This document shows, one piece after another, positions 1-8,884 of a stretch of 64,000 nt of DNA. Source of the DNA: Stramentimicrobium sp964433555 (lineage in GTDB: Bacteria > Atribacterota > Phoenicimicrobiia > Phoenicimicrobiales > Stramentimicrobiaceae). The notes beneath the pieces were generated by a model. It ran no database searches, was not told where the DNA came from, and saw only the letters and a program-made list of their open reading frames with translations. The stretch spans positions 1-64,000 of the forward strand of contig CAYSRG010000007.1 of assembly GCA_964433555.1 (NCBI GenBank), given 5' to 3'. The translations under genes and the position numbers were made by a program. Position 1 is the stretch's first letter, and every line of letters starts with the position of its first letter.

Positions 1-796
1 ATTGGTATTATAAAAAATATTGTGTTATTCCGATAATATATCTTATGTAAAGTAATGGGAAATATTTATTAACGATAATTAGGCTTTATTTTATTCAAGT
101 TACCCCTAATATCTTTCTTATAATTTAGTAATTTTGCTTGTAAGTTCATTCAATATCATTTAAAGATCTATTCATATTAATTTTATTTTTTATTTTTATT
201 CATTTAGTAAAATTATTTATAATTAAAATGTGATTTATTACTTTCAATATTAGTTTGGGCTATTCTAAATAATATTAAAAAATTTCTTCAATACAATATG
301 CTTACCCATACTTTCTTTTAAACAGCCAATCAATTTTCTCTCATTCAAATATTAAAAATTTTATAATATTGATTGATTAATATAAATATTTTGATCAGTT
401 TAACTTCCTTTATTAGTTATCATATTTAACAATGTATTTTTAGAATATTTTTATAAAGCTATGTTGAAAAATAAAGAATTTAAGGAAATAAACTAATTTA
501 TTATTCTAATATACCAGAATATCTCAAAATACGTTCAAATTTGAAAAAATATTTAGGCATTAATGATTTATTTAAAAAAATTATCAATATTTTATTAATG
601 AATGGTTAATATTAATTCAAACCATATACTGCTCCCCTTTAACAAAAGGATGATTTTAAGTTAGAATAAGCTCATAATTAGAAAGGAGTCTATTCTAAGA
701 TGAAACGGCGTAAATGGGAGAGCAGTTGGTCAATTATAGTTCAATATACATTAAAATTTTACACAACATAAAAAAAAGAAGAATTAAGTAAATAAA
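1..796. other. Non-coding AT-rich region
   Basis: No open frame with family-like sequence or a credible ribosome binding site is visible on either strand. The first 600 bases are low-complexity AT-rich sequence. The only organised part is 600-726, where an ATGGTT/AACCAT hairpin (about 605-626) precedes a nested pair of stems described separately. The region lies downstream of the minus-strand gene ending at 797, so it may hold a 3' untranslated region or an independent small RNA. I see no tRNA, no known riboswitch consensus and no transposon end that I can name. Confidence 0.6.
628..726. ncRNA. Candidate structured RNA element of unknown class
   Basis: Two nested helices can be drawn. The outer one pairs ACTGCTC (628-634) with GAGCAGT (720-726), extended by CCC (635-637) with GGG (716-718) across one bulged A. 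The inner one pairs TTAGAATA (661-668) with TATTCTAA (691-698), extended by GCTC (670-673) with GAGT (686-689). Between them lies an asymmetric purine-rich internal loop. GC content is higher than in the surroundings. The strand is undetermined because both strands fold. I compared it by memory with common riboswitch and small ribozyme consensuses and could not match it. It could also be a decayed mobile-element end. Confidence 0.3.
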
Positions 797-1141
797 TTAG
801 CAGGTTAAGTGTAACGCAGCAACTTTTTTTAGAGCAGTTTCCTTATTATAATATTCACAAGCTATTTTTGTTTTTTCAACTATTAGATTTTTTATGCCCA
901 AATCTTTCAATTCTTGTATCAAGTAGTTATCAACTTTCATTAAGCCATACCTACCGGTACCAATAATAAAAATATCTGGTTTATAATTTATAACACTTTC
1001 TAAATCTGTAATCTTTAAAAAATGACCTTCTCTTCTCCACCAATTATCCTGAACATGATCGGGAAATACAATAACATCTGTTTGATAGCTCGAACCATTA
1101 ATTATTATTTTACCAAATTGATATTTTACAATAGTACTCAT
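797..1141 (-). CDS. Mth938/NDUFAF3-like domain protein
   Basis: This 114-residue protein matches the small single-domain Mth938-like family (DUF498/DUF598 fold), which includes the mitochondrial complex I assembly factor NDUFAF3. The family signature is visible as an N-terminal sheet region with the WWRREGH segment near residues 34-40 and the glycine-rich IIGTGRYG stretch at about 59-66. The bacterial function is not established, so I assign none. It is the last gene of the minus-strand group below the MEMO-like gene, 38 bases away. No clear ribosome binding site precedes the ATG, which is otherwise the only sensible start. Confidence 0.75.
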   Translation of the reverse strand: MSTIVKYQFGKIIINGSSYQTDVIVFPDHVQDNWWRREGHFLKITDLESVINYKPDIFIIGTGRYGLMKVDNYLIQELKDLGIKNLIVEKTKIACEYYNKETALKKVAALHLTC

Positions 1142-1179
1142 ATTTATTAATTTTTATTAATAAATTCTAAAATATTATA

Positions 1180-2055
1180 CTAGCTTAAAAACTTATTGAA
1201 AATAATTGAAGCATAACCAACAACCTGATCATTCATACCGGAAACATCGCCTGATGTGGCATATTTTAATAATTTACCCCTATTGATACCTAATCTTTTG
1301 CAAGTCTCCATTACTACAGAAATAGGTCCAGGACCGCAAATAGAAGCACCATTTTCTTGAATTGTTTTATAAAAAAGATCAGTATCCATGTGAAGAATCT
1401 GTTTGATTCCTTCAGCATCTTTGGACTTTGTACTTTCCTGGCTTTCATAATGATTGAAGTCAGAGCTGGCGATTAAGAGAAATGCTCTGTAATTGTCCTT
1501 AATTGTTTTGCATATTATATCGGTTAGATATTTCATTGACAAAAGTTGCTGATTAGCAATGCAAATAGGTATAATTTTATATTCATCGGCAGGATAAATG
1601 AATTGTAAAAATGGTAACTGTACTTCAATAGAATGTTCAAAAAGATGTGCTTGAAAATCATCTTGAATCATTCTTTTTTCATCATAAGCAATCATTTCAC
1701 TAGCTATCAGTTGATCAATTTCTATCATCCCTAAAGGCGTTTCCCATTGGCCTGAAGACATGAGTGATATGTCTCCTCCTAAACCTCTATGGTTGGGACC
1801 AAGTATAATAATAGTTGGAGGTGTTTTTTCTAAAGAAAGTTGTAAATAATTATGAGCTGCAACCGGACCTGAAAACATAAATCCTGCATGGGGAGAAATA
1901 ATACCCATTATTTTTCTGTCTCTTTTCTCATTTTTCGTAGGTAATGCCTGAGGACCGATTTGATGCAAAAAGCAATCTTTTATTTGTTGGTATAAGGATT
2001 GCCGATTAGCTGCATAAAAAGAACCAGCAACTACAGCTCTTCTTTTCTGGTCCAT
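1180..2055 (-). CDS. amrB: AmmeMemoRadiSam system protein B (MEMO family)
   Basis: The 291-residue protein belongs to the MEMO family, relatives of extradiol dioxygenases. The usual active-site positions are visible: His56 in SPHAGF, His89 in LGPNHRG, the HLFEHSIE segment at 137-144 and Cys240 in SICGPGP, which parallel the His, His and Cys of human MEMO1. In many prokaryotes the gene stands beside an AMMECR1-type gene and a radical SAM gene; neither is in this window, so only the B component is seen here. The biochemical role of the bacterial protein is unsettled. The family assignment is firm; the symbol follows the AmmeMemoRadiSam naming. Confidence 0.85.
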   Translation of the reverse strand: MDQKRRAVVAGSFYAANRQSLYQQIKDCFLHQIGPQALPTKNEKRDRKIMGIISPHAGFMFSGPVAAHNYLQLSLEKTPPTIIILGPNHRGLGGDISLMSSGQWETPLGMIEIDQLIASEMIAYDEKRMIQDDFQAHLFEHSIEVQLPFLQFIYPADEYKIIPICIANQQLLSMKYLTDIICKTIKDNYRAFLLIASSDFNHYESQESTKSKDAEGIKQILHMDTDLFYKTIQENGASICGPGPISVVMETCKRLGINRGKLLKYATSGDVSGMNDQVVGYASIIFNKFLS

Positions 2056-2094
2056 AAGAGAATCCTCCTAAAAAAAAGTATATTAAGCTATAAT

Positions 2095-3549
2095 CTAAAA
2101 ACTGTTCCTACCTTTGAAATGTTTACCACCCCTTTTCTTTTTACTTGTAATCTTTGGAATTATAAAAAAGATGACCATAATTAAAATAATAAGTGCAATA
2201 ATAAGCTTAAAAAATATTGAATTGTATAGATATTTAATATAAGTCAAATAATAATTCATTTTTGCTTCAGGGTAATTCGGTTGATTTTCCAGAACGATTT
2301 TATAGTGCTTTAAAGCTTCTTGGTAACGATTTTCTTTCGTATAATGTGTTGCTAATGCATAATGAGTATCAATTAGTTTTAAATTAATATTTTGATCTTG
2401 TGGATATTCTTGCAGAATTAGTGAATATTGCTGTATTGCCTGTTCTAACTGACCATTTTCAAAATATGCTACGGCTATTGCTTTCATACTGTCAATATCT
2501 TTTGGATCTTCTTCTAGTACCTTCTGGAAAGATTGAATTGCTTCATTCCATTGCTTATTTTCCAGGTACTCTATTCCCAGTTTCTTATTTACAATTATTT
2601 TGGAAATGCAATACTTTATGATTCTATTATTACCAGCATCAGCTATATAAATATAACCTCTTTGATCAATGGCGATACCTTCCGGAAACATTAAAGAAAC
2701 GCCATGCTCATTTGCTCCAAATTCTGTTGCAAAATTAAATTCATTATTATATTGGACCACTTTACCATTTCTATAATCCGTTATATAAATATTATTATTT
2801 TTATCAATAGCGATATATCTTGTTCCATTAAATTCACCAGGACCACTGCCAGCAGAGCCTATACGTCTAATAAAGTGACCTTTTTCATCAAAAATTTGCA
2901 CTTGATGATGAAAAGTATCAACAATATAGATATTTCTCTCTTTATCGAGAGCGATACCTCTGGGGTAATAAAACTCTCCATCGCCCATACCTTCTCTTCC
3001 AAAAGCAAATAATAGGTCAAAATCTTTTGAAAATACTTGAATTCTGTTATTGCCGGTATCAACAACATAGATATTTCTCTCTTTATCGAGAGCGATACCT
3101 CTGGGATTATCAAATTCTCCTGGTTTATTACCAAGTTGACCAAATATAGTAATTGATTGACCGTCAGGAGATATTTTTTGTATCCTATGATTGTGTTGCT
3201 CTACCACAAAAATATTATTTTCGTTATCGAAAGCAATCCCCACCGGTCCATCAATCTGTACATTACTTTTTTCATCTGGTATCATACGTAAAATATTTCC
3301 ATTATTATCGAATATTTGAATCCTATCATTTTCCCAATCAGTAACATAGATGTTATCATCTTGATCCAGAGTAATGCCGACGGGATAATTAAATTCTCCT
3401 GCTTTGTTGCCATATTCACCAAATGTGGCTTCAATAACATATTCACTATTATTAGCCATTACAACTTGAGGATATATAATCATTAATATTAATATAAATA
3501 AAAAAAATAAATTACTACAATTACCTTTACCTTTATTTGTGTTTGGCAT
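2095..3549 (-). CDS. Exported NHL-repeat and TPR protein with C-terminal anchor
   Basis: The 484-residue protein starts with a signal-like segment (hydrophobic residues 14-31, likely cut after VMA). About six NHL repeats follow to residue 315, each with a GEF.YPxGIALD..NIYVVDTxNNRIQ pattern, probably a six-bladed propeller. TPR-like helices (NKQWNEAIQSFQKVLEEDP and similar) fill about 325-440, then comes a transmembrane helix near 447-468 and a basic tail. The propeller and TPRs would sit outside the membrane. Two adjacent repeats share a 39-base identical stretch. The start overlaps the plsC stop region and has GAGGT eight bases upstream. No enzymatic role can be inferred; a scaffold or binding role is likely. 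Confidence 0.8.
   Translation of the reverse strand: MPNTNKGKGNCSNLFFLFILILMIIYPQVVMANNSEYVIEATFGEYGNKAGEFNYPVGITLDQDDNIYVTDWENDRIQIFDNNGNILRMIPDEKSNVQIDGPVGIAFDNENNIFVVEQHNHRIQKISPDGQSITIFGQLGNKPGEFDNPRGIALDKERNIYVVDTGNNRIQVFSKDFDLLFAFGREGMGDGEFYYPRGIALDKERNIYIVDTFHHQVQIFDEKGHFIRRIGSAGSGPGEFNGTRYIAIDKNNNIYITDYRNGKVVQYNNEFNFATEFGANEHGVSLMFPEGIAIDQRGYIYIADAGNNRIIKYCISKIIVNKKLGIEYLENKQWNEAIQSFQKVLEEDPKDIDSMKAIAVAYFENGQLEQAIQQYSLILQEYPQDQNINLKLIDTHYALATHYTKENRYQEALKHYKIVLENQPNYPEAKMNYYLTYIKYLYNSIFFKLIIALIILIMVIFFIIPKITSKKKRGGKHFKGRNSF
2926..3105. repeat. Identical 39-base stretch in two neighbouring NHL repeats
   Basis: Positions 2926-2964 and 3067-3105 are identical over 39 bases, at an offset of 141 bases or exactly 47 codons, which is one NHL unit. 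On the coding strand both encode PRGIALDKERNIY plus flanking residues. The other blades are much more diverged at the DNA level, so this looks like a recent unit duplication or gene conversion inside the propeller. Confidence 0.85.
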
Positions 3550-4207
3550 AAAAATTTACCTCACTGTAATTTTTATCTACATCATTCTTTTTTGATAATT
3601 GAGTCAATTCCCTTATTTTATTTTCTATTTTTTGCAGGGAATTCTTTATATATTCAACCTCTTTACGTTTATTCCTATCAAGGTATAATGGTTTGCCAAA
3701 ATGAATATAGATAAATTGTTTTTTAAATAATGTTGGAAGTTTAGCATGAGGAGGATAAATTTCAAAGGTTCCGCTCAATCCCACTGGAATAATTGGTACA
3801 TTGGTTTGTAGAGCTATTTTTATCAACCCTGAATTTAATTCTAAAAGTTTTCCATCTAAAGAACGTGTTCCTTCTGGGAATATACCCAGGATATGGCCTT
3901 CTTTTAGCAAAGCTATGCTTTTTCTAATAGAAGCAGGATTAATATTTTTTCTATCAACCGGAATGACTCCTATTCTTTTTAGAATAAAACCGAGGATAGG
4001 TATATCAAATACCTCCTTTTTAGCGATAAAGTTTATTGGTTTTCTTACCGCAATTCCCAAAACAACTGGATCTAAATAGCTAACATGGTTCGCTGCCAAA
4101 ATATAAGGACCTTTGTAATTAGATATTTCTTCCCCTTCTATTTTTAGCGGCCAGAAAAGACGAATAATTATATGACAAATAAACCTACATACCTTGTAAA
4201 TAATCAT
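3533..4207 (-). CDS. plsC: 1-acyl-sn-glycerol-3-phosphate acyltransferase
   Basis: PlsC transfers an acyl chain to lysophosphatidic acid to make phosphatidic acid, at the membrane face. The 224-residue protein has the family motifs: NHVSYLD (residues 40-46, the HX4D catalytic pair His41 and Asp46), a basic and hydrophobic stretch around IPVDRKN, FPEGTRS (110-116) for glycerol-phosphate binding, and VPIIPVGLSG downstream. A hydrophobic N-terminus (about 5-20) can anchor it. It works after PlsY, also encoded here at 28.5-29.1 kb. The gene follows tRNA-Arg on the same strand, and its stop overlaps the next start by 17 bases. The C-terminal 30 residues are charged and probably flexible. Confidence 0.9.
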   Translation of the reverse strand: MIIYKVCRFICHIIIRLFWPLKIEGEEISNYKGPYILAANHVSYLDPVVLGIAVRKPINFIAKKEVFDIPILGFILKRIGVIPVDRKNINPASIRKSIALLKEGHILGIFPEGTRSLDGKLLELNSGLIKIALQTNVPIIPVGLSGTFEIYPPHAKLPTLFKKQFIYIHFGKPLYLDRNKRKEVEYIKNSLQKIENKIRELTQLSKKNDVDKNYSEVNFYAKHK

Positions 4208-4249
4208 TTGTTTAATTCTTTGTTAAATATTCTTTCATAATCATTAACT

Positions 4250-4301
4250 AACTATTTTTTCGATAGTTATATAATAGGGCTGTTGTTTGATAATAACTAT
4301 C
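4250..4301 (-). promoter_or_regulatory. Overlapping inverted repeats in the plsC leader
   Basis: GATAGTTAT (4262-4270) and ATAACTATC (4293-4301) form a perfect 9-base inverted repeat. The first arm can instead pair locally, since AACTAT (4250-4255) matches ATAGTT (4263-4268). The two hairpins are mutually exclusive. They lie between tRNA-Arg and plsC on the minus strand, 43-94 bases before the plsC start. This could be tRNA 3' processing or a switchable leader; the AT-rich context makes chance pairing possible. Confidence 0.3.
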
Positions 4302-4338
4302 ATTAAAAATCATATTTTTTTATTAAATAATATCAACT

Positions 4339-4415
4339 TGGTGTGCCCGAGAGGATTTGAACCTCCAATCTACGGCTCCGGAGGCCGTCGCTTTATCCAG
4401 TTAAGCCACGGGCAC
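4339..4415 (-). tRNA. tRNA-Arg (anticodon CCG)
   Basis: The minus strand folds into a complete cloverleaf. The 7-base acceptor stem is GTGCCCG with CGGGCAC, the D stem is GCTT/AAGC, and the anticodon stem ACGGC/GCCGT encloses a loop carrying CCG, which reads the arginine codon CGG. The T arm contains GGTTCAAAT. The discriminator is A and the terminal CCA is encoded (4339-4341). Length is 77 bases. It stands upstream of plsC on the same strand, with no neighbouring tRNA. Confidence 0.95.
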
Positions 4416-4680
4416 CTATTTTATTATTATATATGATATCATTTTTATAGCTTAAAATACCAGGTAATTTCTTGGCAATTTAGTGAATTAAGAAAAAATT
4501 ACTTAATTAAATTGATAAATTCAAAGGTTGTTTTGAAAAATTTTTGAAGTTGTTGTTACGATACTTTGATAAATAAATTCAGAAAAATAGAATAGATATA
4601 TTATGAATCTATGATAAAAAGATATTATCTATTATCAAGGTATATTTATTTTGAACCAGACATTATTACTATAATAATTA

Positions 4681-5301
4681 TTATTCGCCTCGTATCATCT
4701 CTTTAATACGCATAATGGCTGAATTACTAGATCGAGCCATTTCATCCAATTTCATTGTTATAAATTTTATAGTATCTTCTAAATTGGGAATCATTACGTA
4801 TTCTAATGCATTAACTCTTCTTCTGGTTTTTTCAATCTCTTCAGTTAGTAATACAATGGTTTTATCTAATTCTGCCATTTTTATCATTATAGGCATAATC
4901 TCATGGTATTTTTTTATGGTACTGTCTAATTCAGGGCTTGTTTTAATCATACCATAAGTATATAAATTTCCTTCTTCTATGATTCTATATTTTGGTACTT
5001 TTACACTCATTATGTTTTGATGTTCAGCTTTAACTTTGGTATCTCTTTGGGGAAATAAGAAAATAGAATTCAACTCATCTTCTCCCATATATAAGGTAGC
5101 AAGAAGAAATTCATTCATATATTCTCTCATCTTCTTATCAAATTCTTCTCTTGTTTTTTTATTTTCCTGAACTAGTTTTATAAATATTTGGATAAGTGCA
5201 TCACGTTTATCCTTCATTAGTTTATAACCACGTCTAGCCAGTTCTAATCTTCGTTTTAATCTTAATAACTCCATACGATTAGGATTAACAGCTAATATCA
5301 T
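4681..5301 (-). CDS. atpD: V-type ATP synthase subunit D
   Basis: Subunit D is the central-stalk coiled coil that turns inside the A3B3 head and couples it to the membrane ring. The 206-residue protein is almost entirely helical and charged, with the family N-terminus NPNRMELLRLKRRLELARRG and the C-terminal RRRVNALEYVMIPNLEDTI segment, both strongly conserved in V/A-type D subunits. Length is normal. It is the last gene of the operon, 60 bases after subunit B, and no further gene follows before tRNA-Arg. Confidence 0.95.
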   Translation of the reverse strand: MILAVNPNRMELLRLKRRLELARRGYKLMKDKRDALIQIFIKLVQENKKTREEFDKKMREYMNEFLLATLYMGEDELNSIFLFPQRDTKVKAEHQNIMSVKVPKYRIIEEGNLYTYGMIKTSPELDSTIKKYHEIMPIMIKMAELDKTIVLLTEEIEKTRRRVNALEYVMIPNLEDTIKFITMKLDEMARSSNSAIMRIKEMIRGE

Positions 5302-5361
5302 TATTAGAAAACCTCTTGATGAAATTGTAAAGTAATGAAATCATTTTTATATTTTTATTTT

Positions 5362-6777
5362 TTATTCTTTATTGTTTATTTCGTTTTCTTTATTATTTGA
5401 TGGTTTGGGTAAATACTTATTTATGTACTCGTCTTTAATTCTTTTCAATTCATTTATTGGTAATATGGCCAGTGTTTCCCATCCAATACTTAGACTTTTT
5501 TCAATATCTCTATTCTCATCTTCTCCTTGCTGGACAAAAATCTCTTCAAATTTATCAGAAAATTCAACGTATTTCTTATCTTCCTCGGTCAATGCGGCTT
5601 CACCCAATATAGTAGCTAGTTCTTTTGATTCTTTTCCTCGAGCATAAGAGGCAAAAAGTTGGTTCATAACATTAGCATGATCCTCTCTGGTTTTATTTTC
5701 TCCAATTCCCTTGTCTTTTAAACGTGATAAAGAAGGCAGGACATTTATAGGAGGATATATTCCTTTTAGATGCAATTCGCGTGCCAGGATAATCTGACCT
5801 TCTGTGATGTATCCGGTCAAATCTGGGATAGGATGTGTTTTATCATCTTCCGGCATACTAAGAATTGGCATTAGAGTAATTGAACCTATTTTATCTTTTA
5901 TTCTTCCCGCTCTTTCGTAAAGTGTCGCCAGGTCAGTATACAAATAACCAGGATATCCCCTTCTTCCCGGTACTTCTTTACGAGCTGCAGATACCTCTCT
6001 TAAAGCTTCACAATAATTAGTCATATCTGTTAAGATTACCAGTACATGCATATCCTTTTCGAAAGCCAAATATTCTGCAGTAGTAAGAGCCATTCTTGGA
6101 GTAATAATTCTTTCAATTGCTGGATCATTAGCCAGATTAATATACATTACGCTCTTTTCTATAGCCCCTGTTCTTCTAAAATCATTAATAAAAAAGTTAG
6201 CTTCTTCAAAAGTAATACCCATTGCTGCGAATACTACGGAAAAACTTTCTTCTTTACCTAGGACTTTTGCTTGGCGTGCAATTTGAGAAGCAACTTTAGA
6301 ATGTGGTAATCCTGCACCGGAAAAGATGGGCAGCTTCTGACCTCTAACTAAAGTATTTAGAACGTCAATAGAAGAGATTCCGGTCTGGATGAAATCATTA
6401 GGGTAATCCCGAGCATAAGGATTTAATGGGCTTCCATTAATATCTAATCTTTTTTCGGCAATTATCATAGGCCCCTGATCAATTGGCCTACCAGAGCCAT
6501 CAAAGATTCTCCCTGGCATATCCATAGAAACCGGTATCTCTATTACCCTTCCTAAAAAACGCACCTTAGTATTGAATACATCAATTCCTGAAGTTCCTTC
6601 AAACATTTGGACAACGGCCTTGTCTTCTGATACCTCTAGAACTTGCCCTCTCCTTTTTTCCCCATCTGATAATTCTATTTCTACTAATTCATCGTACTTA
6701 ACATTAGTAATTTTATTAACGATTATTAGTGGACCATTCACTTCGGTAATTGTAGAATATTCTTTTATCATGGTCAT
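5362..6777 (-). CDS. atpB: V-type ATP synthase subunit B
   Basis: This is the non-catalytic nucleotide-binding head subunit that alternates with A in the A3B3 ring. The 471-residue protein has the beta-barrel N-terminus (ITEVNGPLIIV), no functional Walker A loop (the site reads GAGLPHSKV at about 155-163, as expected for B), and the conserved RRGYPGYLYTDLATLYERAG segment near 270-290. Its start overlaps the stop of subunit A in an ATGA arrangement, so translation is probably coupled. A second ATG two codons downstream has better spacing from the GGAAG site. The C-terminus is asparagine and lysine rich and variable. Confidence 0.95.
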   Translation of the reverse strand: MTMIKEYSTITEVNGPLIIVNKITNVKYDELVEIELSDGEKRRGQVLEVSEDKAVVQMFEGTSGIDVFNTKVRFLGRVIEIPVSMDMPGRIFDGSGRPIDQGPMIIAEKRLDINGSPLNPYARDYPNDFIQTGISSIDVLNTLVRGQKLPIFSGAGLPHSKVASQIARQAKVLGKEESFSVVFAAMGITFEEANFFINDFRRTGAIEKSVMYINLANDPAIERIITPRMALTTAEYLAFEKDMHVLVILTDMTNYCEALREVSAARKEVPGRRGYPGYLYTDLATLYERAGRIKDKIGSITLMPILSMPEDDKTHPIPDLTGYITEGQIILARELHLKGIYPPINVLPSLSRLKDKGIGENKTREDHANVMNQLFASYARGKESKELATILGEAALTEEDKKYVEFSDKFEEIFVQQGEDENRDIEKSLSIGWETLAILPINELKRIKDEYINKYLPKPSNNKENEINNKE

Positions 6778-8558
6778 TCTTCCTTTCCTGACTTTTTTAA
6801 CATGAGGGAACTAATCTGTTCTTTTATTTGATCTTTTATTTTCATAAACTCTTCAAATTTTTCTTCAGGTATATATTTAGCCCTAGCTATTTGATTTTTT
6901 ACTGATAATTGATTTAGTTGTTCATTAGTGATGTACTCTTCCTGAATAGCCGATTGTGCAATTTTATGAAAAAAGATGATTAAATCTAACATTAAGTATT
7001 GTTTTTTCATAGAGGTGTAAGTATCAATTTCATCAAAGGCGTTTTGGTGTAAGAAATCTTCTCTAATAGAACGTGCAGTATCTAGGATTAGACGCTCTCT
7101 TTTTGACAGGGCATCAATACCTACTAATCTAACTGTTTCTTCTAATTCAGATTCTTCCTGAAGAATACTCATAGCAGTTGTTCTAATATTAATAAAATCT
7201 TTACTTATTTCTTCTTGGAAATAATTACTCAATTGGTCGAGATAAAGAGAATAACTTTTTAACCAATCAATTGCCGGGAAATGCCTTTTATAAGCTAATT
7301 TATCTTGTAAGCTCCAATAAACCTGTACTGTTCTAAGGGTATTCTGAGTAACCGGTTCTGATAAATCACCCCCAGGTGGAGATACTGCACCGATAACACT
7401 TATAGTTGCTTCATGTTCTTGCGAAGACAAACATTTTACTCGACCTGACCTTTCATAGAAGCTAGCAATCCTCGTTCCTAAGTAGGCAGGATATCCTTCT
7501 TCTCCCGGCATCTCTTCCAACCTACCAGAAATTTCACGCATTGCTTCAGCCCATCTTGATGTGGAATCAGCCATTAAAGCAACATTATATCCCATATCTC
7601 GATAATACTCTGCAATAGTGATACCTGTATATACTGATGCTTCTCTAGCTGCAACAGGCATATTAGAAGTATTAGCAATCAAGACCGTTCTTTCCATTAA
7701 TGGTTTACCTGAATTAGGATCAATTAGCTCAGGAAATTCAAGTAAAACATCGGTCATTTCATTTCCTCTTTCTCCACAACCAATAAAGACTATTATCTCA
7801 GCATTACACCATTTAGAAAGTTGGTGTTGTACAACAGTTTTCCCACTACCGAACGGACCAGGAATACAAGCAGTACCACCCTTGGCAATAGTAAAGAATG
7901 TATCAATAACTCTTTGACCGGTAATCAATGGTTCTTTGGGAGGTAATTTTTCTTTATAAGGACGAATTTGTCTTACCGGCCATTTTTGTAGCATTTGAAC
8001 TTCACGAAGATTTCCATTTTTATCTTTAATCTTAGCAATAGTATCACTCACGCTATAACTACCTTCGTTGATACTTTCAATTATCCCTTCCATCCCAATA
8101 GGAACCATAATATAATGAGAAACTATAGAAGTTTCCTGAATAACACCTAATCGATCCCCTGAAGTAACTTGGTCCCCTTTCTTTTTTAATGGTTTAAAAT
8201 CCCATTTGGTTGATCTATTCAAACTGTGAGCTTCTACTCCTCTGGCAATAAAAGCCCCTTCATGTTGAAATATTATATCTAATGGTCTTTGGATTCCATC
8301 ATAAATTGATTTAACGAGACCAGGACCTAATTCTACGCTTAGGGGTAAACCAGTAGTATAAACAGGTTCTCCAGGGCCGATACCAGATGTTTCTTCATAT
8401 ACCTGAATAGTTGCTCTATTTCTATTTAATTCAATTATTTCTCCAATCAATTTATTTTCACTAACCCTTACCACATCATACATTTTAGCTCCTAATAAAT
8501 TTTCAACAATTACAACCGGTCCTGATACTTTTACAATTTTGCCTGTATTTTCTTGCAT
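6774..8558 (-). CDS. atpA: V-type ATP synthase catalytic subunit A
   Basis: Subunit A binds and hydrolyses or makes ATP at the A/B interface. The 594-residue protein shows the Walker A loop GPFGSGKT (234-241), the GERGNEM segment carrying the catalytic glutamate (262-268), the non-homologous bulge region at about 115-190 typical of V/A-type A subunits, and the SSRWAEAMREISGRLEEMPGE-type stretch near 335-355. Length is normal and no intein is present. It follows subunit F closely and overlaps subunit B by four bases. GAGGG lies upstream of the ATG. Confidence 0.97.
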   Translation of the reverse strand: MQENTGKIVKVSGPVVIVENLLGAKMYDVVRVSENKLIGEIIELNRNRATIQVYEETSGIGPGEPVYTTGLPLSVELGPGLVKSIYDGIQRPLDIIFQHEGAFIARGVEAHSLNRSTKWDFKPLKKKGDQVTSGDRLGVIQETSIVSHYIMVPIGMEGIIESINEGSYSVSDTIAKIKDKNGNLREVQMLQKWPVRQIRPYKEKLPPKEPLITGQRVIDTFFTIAKGGTACIPGPFGSGKTVVQHQLSKWCNAEIIVFIGCGERGNEMTDVLLEFPELIDPNSGKPLMERTVLIANTSNMPVAAREASVYTGITIAEYYRDMGYNVALMADSTSRWAEAMREISGRLEEMPGEEGYPAYLGTRIASFYERSGRVKCLSSQEHEATISVIGAVSPPGGDLSEPVTQNTLRTVQVYWSLQDKLAYKRHFPAIDWLKSYSLYLDQLSNYFQEEISKDFINIRTTAMSILQEESELEETVRLVGIDALSKRERLILDTARSIREDFLHQNAFDEIDTYTSMKKQYLMLDLIIFFHKIAQSAIQEEYITNEQLNQLSVKNQIARAKYIPEEKFEEFMKIKDQIKEQISSLMLKKSGKEE

Positions 8559-8560
8559 TC

Positions 8561-8884
8561 TTATCCCTCTTTTCTAAACAATATATCTGTACCAACTGCT
8601 TTTTCTACATTCTTTCTTAACATTTTTATACTGAGCTCAGAATCTTTTATACGATTTGGGAGGATACAAATTGAAATCGGTGATATTTTTTGACATTGTT
8701 CAATTTCATCAATAACCAAATGGGCAATATTATCAGTGATAAATACTATCTTATAATCACCATAACAGCATTTTTCTAAAGCTTCTTTAGTCTCAGCCAG
8801 ATCAGTTACTGGAAATAGTTGAAATCCAATGAGGTTATAACCAATAATAATCTCTTTTTCTCCAATTATTGCTATATTAGACAT
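8561..8884 (-). CDS. atpF: V-type ATP synthase subunit F
   Basis: Subunit F is the small Rossmann-like central-stalk protein that binds subunit D. I place the start at the ATG giving MSNIAIIGEKE (107 residues), because that N-terminus matches the family, the ATG overlaps the stop of subunit C by eight bases, and GGGA precedes it at proper spacing; a longer frame from 8941 would add 19 unrelated residues. The motif VFITDNIAHLVIDEIE at about 50-66 is typical. The gene sits between C and A in the usual operon order. Confidence 0.9.
   Translation of the reverse strand: MSNIAIIGEKEIIIGYNLIGFQLFPVTDLAETKEALEKCCYGDYKIVFITDNIAHLVIDEIEQCQKISPISICILPNRIKDSELSIKMLRKNVEKAVGTDILFRKEG

Noticed and set aside
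628..726. Hammerhead or similar small ribozyme
   Set aside because: GATGAAAC and GGATGA resemble parts of the hammerhead core, but the order of helices and the CUGAUGA/GAAA arrangement do not fit.
2859..3143. 94-codon minus-strand frame inside the NHL gene
   Set aside because: It is an alternate frame of the repeated NHL region and repeats only because the gene does.
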